Assembly (NCBI RefSeq): GCF_900149705.1
Contig: NZ_LT703001.1
Span: 2,356,001-2,420,000, forward strand
Direction of reading: 5' to 3'
DNA from: Sphingorhabdus sp. Alg231-15
Lineage (GTDB): Bacteria; Pseudomonadota; Alphaproteobacteria; Sphingomonadales; Sphingomonadaceae
Length of the DNA: 64,000 nt
Shown one piece after another: positions 58,986 to 64,000 of this stretch. Position numbers and translations under genes: made by a program. The first letter of the stretch is position 1, and each line of letters opens with the position of its first letter. The notes under the pieces were generated by a model. It had not been told where the DNA came from. It did not search any database and worked only from the letters and a program-made list of their open reading frames with translations.

Positions 58986-60167
58986 ATGAGAAAATTCCTG
59001 ATTTCCATGGCCATGATGCTGATGTTCGGAACGGCTTCGGCACAGCCGGTAAGCCCGCCACAATCGCCGCCGCCACTGCCTTGGACTCCGGCACAGGTGG
59101 TTCATTTACAGGCACTGATTGATGATATGCCAGCCGAGGGGCTTGCTGACTGCCAGATTTCCAGCCGCTTTGGCCTTACGGATGCAAAAGCCGCAACGGC
59201 AGCCGCAAAGCAGCTTGCACAGGCCTATCTTCAGGGATGTCTCAAAGGCCTGGGTCGTGCGCGCTGGCATATCAAAAGCCGCGACAATTTGATCGACAAT
59301 GACCGGCTGTTGCGATTGGCCCTGAGCCGCAACGAGCTAGGGCCGTTGTTCGAAGCCTATAAGCCGCAAAACCCGCATTATGAGATGCTTCGCCAAGCGT
59401 TGGCCAATGAAGTCGATCCTCAAAAGCGTGCGGCAATCGAGCTGAACATGGAGCGCTGGCGCTGGATGCCGCTTTATCTTGGTAAGACCTATCTGATCGT
59501 CAACGCTGCGAGCTTTGAAGTGACCCTGTGGAAGAACCACAAAAAATTTGGCACCTGGCCAGTGATCGTAGGCAAGACCAAAACGCCGACGCCCATTTTT
59601 GATACAAGAGTGGAAGGCGTTGTCCTGAACCCCTGGTGGGAAATTCCTTCCTCGATCGTCGCCGAAGGGATCGGTGCGATGGTACGCAATCGACCAGCGA
59701 CCGCTCGCCGCAAAGGTTATGTGTTTCAAAATGGCCGCTATCGCCAGCGTCCGGGCCCCGGCAATGCCTTGGGATTGATGAAGCTTATCATGCCGAACGC
59801 CTATTCGGTTTACCTGCATGATACATCAAACAGAAAGCTGTTTGGGAACGAAGTCAGAACTTATAGCCATGGCTGTGTACGGGTGGGCGATGCGATTGGT
59901 TTTGCCAAGACGCTATTGGCCAATGATCACTCGGGCGAAGCCGTGGATATGATCCTGGATGAAGGCAAGACGGAGAGGCTGAAAATGAAGCAAGCCATCC
60001 CGATCTACATCGCCTATTTTACCGCCGAGGGTGACGGTGATGGCGGCGTTTCTTTCTATCCAGATATTTATCGGCGCGATGGGCCAGACATTTATCGGCG
60101 CGACGGGAAAGCCGCTGTCGTGGCAGCATCCGAAATCCGATCTGGAGAAGACGTCTGCTATTCGTAA
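58986..60167 (+). CDS. L,D-transpeptidase, YcbB/LdtD-like
   Basis: A 393-residue exported protein. Signal peptide KFLISMAMMLMFGTASAQ. A scaffold domain (about 40-180: DDMPAEGLADCQISSRFGL and ERWRWMPLYLGKTYLIVN) leads into the YkuD domain with VIVGKTKTPTPIF, NPWWEIP and YLHDTSNRKLF. The active site TYSHGCVRV holds His and Cys (about 294-302). It forms 3-3 peptidoglycan cross-links or attaches proteins. An eight-residue repeat (PDIYRRDG twice) lies near the C-terminus, from a 24-bp tandem duplication at 60060-60107. Confidence 0.9.
   Translation: MRKFLISMAMMLMFGTASAQPVSPPQSPPPLPWTPAQVVHLQALIDDMPAEGLADCQISSRFGLTDAKAATAAAKQLAQAYLQGCLKGLGRARWHIKSRDNLIDNDRLLRLALSRNELGPLFEAYKPQNPHYEMLRQALANEVDPQKRAAIELNMERWRWMPLYLGKTYLIVNAASFEVTLWKNHKKFGTWPVIVGKTKTPTPIFDTRVEGVVLNPWWEIPSSIVAEGIGAMVRNRPATARRKGYVFQNGRYRQRPGPGNALGLMKLIMPNAYSVYLHDTSNRKLFGNEVRTYSHGCVRVGDAIGFAKTLLANDHSGEAVDMILDEGKTERLKMKQAIPIYIAYFTAEGDGDGGVSFYPDIYRRDGPDIYRRDGKAAVVAASEIRSGEDVCYS
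60060..60107 (+). repeat. In-frame 24-bp tandem duplication
   Basis: Two copies at 60060-60083 and 60084-60107, differing at two positions, encode PDIYRRDG twice in the C-terminal tail of the L,D-transpeptidase. Confidence 0.9.
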
Positions 60168-60174
60168 ACGCGGC

Positions 60175-61743
60175 TCAACGTAATTTTTCTTGCTGATAGC
60201 TTTCCAGGGCTCGTTCAAGAGACTTCAGCATTTTTTCGCGATCCTGATCAGATGGCAACGCACGAACCTTCTGCTGTACCGAGGACCGCAATGCTGCGAG
60301 CCGCGAGGTCCAGTCTTGCGGTGCGATGAGCTGGTCGGCATCGCTGCGCGCAGCTGATTGCAATCGCGCCTGTTGATGCGCCTCCAACGTCCATTGTTCG
60401 CCGAGCGCTGGCAGTACCGGCTGACTATACTGACCTGTGGCGGTGAGGTCTTTCGACAGAGCGTGCAGGCCTGCTTCTTCGCCATGGACCAGAAATATGG
60501 TTCCCGAGATCGGACTATGTTCCTTGATCCATTGGGCCAGTCCTTTGCGGTCGGCATGATTGGAATAGCCATGAAGGACGGCGATATCGGCGTTGACGTT
60601 AACATCATTGCCCGAGATGCGGACCAATTTGGCACCGTCCATCAGGACAGACCCCAATGTTCCGGCGACCTGAAAGCCCGTAAACAGGACCCTGGATTGC
60701 CGCTTGGGCAAATTGCGGATGAGATGATGACGAATCCGCCCGCCCTCACACATTCCCGATCCGGCAATGATAACAGCACCGGTAATCCGGTTTAGCTGCT
60801 TGGATTCGGCGACCGACTGGATGAATCGGATGTTGGTACGTTTGAGCAATTCCGCTCCGTTATCGCGATATTTCAGCACCGCCATCGTCACTTTTTGTGC
60901 GAGCGGAGCATCGAGAAAAACATTAACCGCCGATAGTCGCCCTGAGTCAAAAAGGGCGAGAAAATCCTCCAGAATGATCTGGGTGCGTTCCACCGCAAAG
61001 GCAGGAATCAGCAGGTTTCCACCGGCTTTGAGCGTATCCTCGACGAACTGTGCCAGCGCTTCCCGGCGTTCGCTGATCAGCGTTTCCTCCCGTTCGCGCG
61101 CGCCATAGGTTGCCTCACAGACAATATGATCATATCCGCCAAGCTGCAGTCCGGCGCAGTTAATTGCACTTCCCGAACCAATGTCTCCCGAAATCATCAA
61201 CCGTTGACCACCGATGTTTATCTCCGCCGAGGCGGAGCCGACAATATGCCGCGCGTCCCATAGTCGGAACGATACACCATTGCCCAGATCAACCTCTTCG
61301 CAATACTCGACTGTTTCGATGCTTTTCATCAATTTGGTGACGTCCGATCCGCTGTAAAGCGGTATGAAGGGCGGCAGGCCTGCGCGGTCTGCGCGCCGGT
61401 TGCGGCGCTCGACCGATGCAGCTTGCAGCTTCGCCGAGTCGAGCAGCAGCGGCTTCAATATGTCAGCGGTAGGACTACTGCAGTAAGTCGGCGCCTTGCA
61501 GCCATGAGCATGTAAACACGGCAATTTCCCGCTGTGATCGAGATGAGCATGGGTGAGAATGATCGCATCGATTTTTACGGGATCAAACGGTAGCGGTTCA
61601 TAGTTAAGCCGTTCGAGTGAACGGGTACCTTGAAACAGGCCGCAATCAACCAGGATGGTTTTGCCGGCACCACTGATTTCAAAACAGGAGCCCGTAACCG
61701 TGCCAGCTGCACCGTGAAATTTGATATTGGTGGTTTCGGTCAT
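60175..61743 (-). CDS. Beta-CASP metallo-beta-lactamase RNA-processing protein
   Basis: A 522-residue CPSF/Ysh1-type protein. MBL zinc motif ILTHAHLDHSGKLP (HxHxDH at 65-70), then DARHIVGSASAEI and ISGDIGS. Beta-CASP motifs follow: NLLIPAFAVERTQIIL, FLDAPLAQKVT and VIIAGSGMCEGGRIRHHL. A C-terminal RMMBL segment includes IAVLHGYSNHADRKGLAQWI and FLVHGEEAGLHAL. The final 80 residues are an added helical tail. Expected to be a nuclease acting on RNA. Prokaryotic members often lie in stress operons with Usp proteins. Confidence 0.92.
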   Translation of the reverse strand: MTETTNIKFHGAAGTVTGSCFEISGAGKTILVDCGLFQGTRSLERLNYEPLPFDPVKIDAIILTHAHLDHSGKLPCLHAHGCKAPTYCSSPTADILKPLLLDSAKLQAASVERRNRRADRAGLPPFIPLYSGSDVTKLMKSIETVEYCEEVDLGNGVSFRLWDARHIVGSASAEINIGGQRLMISGDIGSGSAINCAGLQLGGYDHIVCEATYGAREREETLISERREALAQFVEDTLKAGGNLLIPAFAVERTQIILEDFLALFDSGRLSAVNVFLDAPLAQKVTMAVLKYRDNGAELLKRTNIRFIQSVAESKQLNRITGAVIIAGSGMCEGGRIRHHLIRNLPKRQSRVLFTGFQVAGTLGSVLMDGAKLVRISGNDVNVNADIAVLHGYSNHADRKGLAQWIKEHSPISGTIFLVHGEEAGLHALSKDLTATGQYSQPVLPALGEQWTLEAHQQARLQSAARSDADQLIAPQDWTSRLAALRSSVQQKVRALPSDQDREKMLKSLERALESYQQEKLR

Positions 61744-61761
61744 TACTCAACCCCGAAAAAC

Positions 61762-62574
61762 CTAATGGGAAACAATAAGCGGCACCGGGCAATCTCTAAA
61801 CAAACTTCGTGTAACGCCGCCAAAGAGAAATTCGCGCGCTCGGCTGTGACCATAGGCACCCATCACCATATAGCTGCCATGCAAGGCTTCGACGGTGGAT
61901 AGCAACACGGCCTCGACAGACGGTTTCTTGGCGGACATGCTATGTATTTCCGAAGTGATGCCGTGACGCGAGAGATATTCTGACGCGGCCAGTGGAGGCA
62001 GATCGTGATCCTTATCTTCATCCACTGTCAGGATGTGCACAGCGCTCGCCAGATGCAGCAATGGCACTGCAGCACGCAGGGCGTTCCCGGCTTCAAAGCT
62101 GCCATTCCAGGCTACCACGGCAACGCCTGCGGCATCGAATTTCTTGACGCTATCGGGCTGCACTAGTGCCGGGACATTTGTGTTGAACAGGACATCGCCC
62201 AATATGCCCATGGGCAAAACATTATCCTTGTCGCCGCTTGCGGAACTCAAAACCATAATATCGGCCAGCGCCGAGTTGCGGGCCAGGCCGCGCGCCGGAC
62301 TGGCATTGACCTCCTGATAGTCCCAGGGGACATCTTCATCCGCCATGCGGCTCTCAATTTCGGCGCGCAGTTTTTCGTCGGCATCCCGTGTCAGCTTCGC
62401 AACATCATAAACCACCGACATGCCGGTTACACCATCAAAGGCCATCTGCGGATTGTAGGGATTGGCGCGCAAGCAATGGAGATGACCATGAGTTGCGCGA
62501 GTGACATCCAGCGCCGCCTGCAGTCTCGCCTCCAAACCAGTGTCATCATTGACGTAGAGCAGCACGGATTTCAT
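61762..62574 (-). CDS. Universal stress protein (UspA family)
   Basis: A 270-residue protein with an UspA fold. MKSVLLYVNDDTGLEARLQAAL opens a first divergent domain; AVVAWNGSFEAGNALRAAVP opens the second, which ends in YMVMGAYGHSRAREFLFGGVTRSLFRDCPVPLIVSH (by position about residues 234-269). The G-2x-G-9x-G/S-like motif is partly kept in the second domain. The start at 62574 is set by AGGAGAAAAATC. It precedes the beta-CASP gene on the same strand by 18 bases, so they are co-transcribed. Confidence 0.9.
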   Translation of the reverse strand: MKSVLLYVNDDTGLEARLQAALDVTRATHGHLHCLRANPYNPQMAFDGVTGMSVVYDVAKLTRDADEKLRAEIESRMADEDVPWDYQEVNASPARGLARNSALADIMVLSSASGDKDNVLPMGILGDVLFNTNVPALVQPDSVKKFDAAGVAVVAWNGSFEAGNALRAAVPLLHLASAVHILTVDEDKDHDLPPLAASEYLSRHGITSEIHSMSAKKPSVEAVLLSTVEALHGSYMVMGAYGHSRAREFLFGGVTRSLFRDCPVPLIVSH

Positions 62575-62687
62575 GATTTTTCTCCTATTTTTGATGACCT
62601 TCTGCTTGGAAAGCATCAGTTGAAGAAGTGTATCCCCATCGTTTTTGGCTCTGTATAAGGGATAATACGGAGCCGCAGACGGCGGTC

Positions 62688-63275
62688 TCAATCGCCATTG
62701 GCGCCATGATCGATCATCTTTTTCAGCCAGCGTTCGCGATGCTTGGCGCTGCCATCGACATTACCGATCAAGGAGGTCGCAACCGGGTCGACACCGGTCA
62801 GAGCGAGAATATTGCGTTTGAAACTCCGCACGCTATGCGAAGCAAAATAGGCTCGATAAAAAATCGCCGGCATCCCCATGGTGACAACCAGGCGAGCGGA
62901 TCTTCCGGTAAGCAGTTTTTTGGGCATTTTTCGATCGCCCTCCTCGCCATAATCGAGCGCGAAGCCCGGGCGATAGGCCTGTTCAATAAAGGCTTTCAGC
63001 AGGGCCGGCATATCACCCATCCAAAGCGGGTAGAAAAATACGATATGCTGTGCCCATTTTATCGCGTCCTGCCCTGGTTTGACGCTGGCTGGCAGGTCTT
63101 CTTCCATCCATTGTCTGCGGCTTTGCAATATCGGAATATCCTGTCCAGCGAGGCGGATTTCGCGGACCTGGTGACCTGCCTCTTTGGCTCCATGGGCATA
63201 AGCGGAGACAAGGGCATGGCCGAACCGGGCCGGATCGGGGTCAGGATGACCGTCAATAATCGCGATGCGTTTCAT
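62688..63275 (-). CDS. NAD(P)H-dependent oxidoreductase (flavodoxin-like fold)
   Basis: A 195-residue flavoprotein of the Flavodoxin_2/NQO family. IIDGHPDPDPARFGHALVSAY binds the FMN/FAD phosphate, and VFFYPLWMGDMPALLKAFIEQAYRPGFAL is the characteristic isoalloxazine loop (by position about residues 78-106). VVTMGMPAIFYRAYF completes the fold. It is predicted to reduce quinones with NAD(P)H by two electrons. It shares the strand of the Usp/beta-CASP genes, 114 bases upstream of the Usp start. Confidence 0.9.
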   Translation of the reverse strand: MKRIAIIDGHPDPDPARFGHALVSAYAHGAKEAGHQVREIRLAGQDIPILQSRRQWMEEDLPASVKPGQDAIKWAQHIVFFYPLWMGDMPALLKAFIEQAYRPGFALDYGEEGDRKMPKKLLTGRSARLVVTMGMPAIFYRAYFASHSVRSFKRNILALTGVDPVATSLIGNVDGSAKHRERWLKKMIDHGANGD

Positions 63276-63287
63276 GGTGTTTCTCCG

Positions 63288-63920
63288 CTATTCGTCTGCG
63301 TCCTTCTCTTGATCGGCGGGGCTTTGCCATTGGAAGGCCGCGACCAGCTCCATCAGCGCTTCTTGTGCGGGCACATCAAGTTGGTGCGGATAGGATGCGA
63401 TCAGACGCGCGTCCCAATAGCCATAGTCAATCGCGGTTAGACTGACATGCCAAGGAACCTTATCTCTTTGCCCGTCAAATATGCCTTGATAGGCGGACAG
63501 GTCTTCCCGTCCTGAAACGAAATAGTCGCCTTCTGACTCAATGGACGCGCTGGCATAGTGCGACATAACCGTGGGCTTGATAATCTGATAGTGATCGCGC
63601 GCGGTCAGGTCTTCGAGATGGACGACCGCGATATCGACGGCCACCAGCTGCTCGCCAAACACGCGCTCATAGCGGATCTGGAAATTGTCGCCGGAAAAAT
63701 CGGTGGTCATTTCACACAGCCGTCTGAACCCAGCTGATTCGGCCGGGAACACAAAACCGCTGTCTTTATGGACGATGGCAGAGCCGCCCTTATAAGGCGC
63801 AAACGGATCGAACAGCGGCTCTGAACCGATCACACATTCGGCTGCGGCGGGTGTGCCGACGAGGCAGAGCAGCGCTGCGCCAACCAGAAGGCTGCGCGAA
63901 TATCGTGCACGATAAATCAT
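63288..63920 (-). CDS. Hypothetical exported protein
   Basis: A 210-residue protein with a signal peptide (RSLLVGAALLCLVGTPAAA, cleavage near residue 27) and two Cys in the mature part (ECVIGSE and RRLCEMT) that could form a disulfide. FAPYKGGSAIVHKDSGFVFPAESAGFRR and the beta-rich middle do not match a family I recognise. The C-terminus is acidic (DQEKDADE). It lies 12 bases upstream of the oxidoreductase gene and is likely co-transcribed. Confidence 0.7.
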   Translation of the reverse strand: MIYRARYSRSLLVGAALLCLVGTPAAAECVIGSEPLFDPFAPYKGGSAIVHKDSGFVFPAESAGFRRLCEMTTDFSGDNFQIRYERVFGEQLVAVDIAVVHLEDLTARDHYQIIKPTVMSHYASASIESEGDYFVSGREDLSAYQGIFDGQRDKVPWHVSLTAIDYGYWDARLIASYPHQLDVPAQEALMELVAAFQWQSPADQEKDADE

Positions 63921-63959
63921 GGTGACTCCTCCATTTTAACCCCCTTTATCGATCCGCTC

Positions 63960-64000
63960 TTATTCGTGGCTGCGGATCACTCTGAATGGCAGTTCGCTGC
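63960..64000 (-). CDS. C-terminal fragment of a gene continuing past the window
   Basis: On the minus strand the frame reads SELPFRVIRSHE followed by TAA at 63960-63962 and is open to the window edge. It is probably the end of the next upstream gene. The product cannot be identified from 12 residues. Confidence 0.35.
   Translation of the reverse strand, partial: SELPFRVIRSHE

Overview
The window is a contiguous piece of an alphaproteobacterial chromosome, most likely Sphingomonadales (Sphingorhabdus/Parasphingorhabdus/Sphingopyxis type). This is inferred from protein content: a DivK-like regulator next to a DUF3572 gene, rnd-lptC-lptA-lptB-rpoN order, a two-domain cold-shock protein beginning MGFDRNRRGRGRDKRD, a CC0125/CC1285-type lipoprotein, and many acyl-CoA catabolic genes. 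The genus is not proven. There are no insertion sequences, CRISPR arrays or clear prophage genes. One tRNA gene, tRNA-Ser(GGA), is present.

Layout. 0-4.3 kb: the end of rpsI, a small XRE regulator/membrane protein operon with a three-copy operator, a D-2-hydroxyacid dehydrogenase, and a PhyH-type dioxygenase divergent from a TetR regulator across a nested palindrome. 4.6-21.8 kb: an accessory catabolic block with SDRs, a cytosolic molybdopterin oxidoreductase, two pairs of acyl-CoA dehydrogenases, enoyl-CoA hydratases, a RidA/hydrolase/nitrilase run, a nitronate monooxygenase-type flavoprotein and an exported alkylsulfatase-type metallo-beta-lactamase protein. 21.9-24.6 kb: an orphan gspH-gspI pseudopilin pair, purU and a 6-phosphogluconolactonase-like gene with an altered motif. 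24.6-32.8 kb: acyl-CoA ligase, P450, aldehyde dehydrogenase, thiolase, SDR, enoyl-CoA hydratase and TetR. 32.8-51.3 kb: mostly housekeeping genes (panC, divK-like, rpmG, Dps, cold-shock protein, RNase D, lptC/A/B, rpoN, ald, two periplasmic cyclophilins, tRNA-Ser). 51.5-64 kb: a stress and microoxia block around a FixL/FixJ pair, with Hsp20, two Usp proteins, two L,D-transpeptidases, a beta-CASP metallo-hydrolase, a DUF883 protein and a lipoprotein.

How the genes work together. The catabolic genes supply every step of a beta-oxidation spiral (ligase, dehydrogenase, hydratase, hydroxyacyl dehydrogenase, thiolase). They also include front-end oxidases (P450, PhyH dioxygenase, aldehyde dehydrogenase) and a sulfatase, so the substrate is probably a branched, cyclic or sulfated lipid, terpenoid or steroid-like compound. 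The most notable observation is a 16-bp palindrome, TTAAYYG-NN-CRRTTAA, found at four places (7783, 16830, 24605, 29139). Each lies just upstream of one of the catabolic transcription units and ties 25 kb of scattered genes into one candidate TetR regulon. In the last 12 kb, FixL keeps the known heme-binding His and Arg residues, and TACGTA motifs resembling FixJ boxes precede three neighbouring genes, which suggests a local oxygen-responsive stress regulon.
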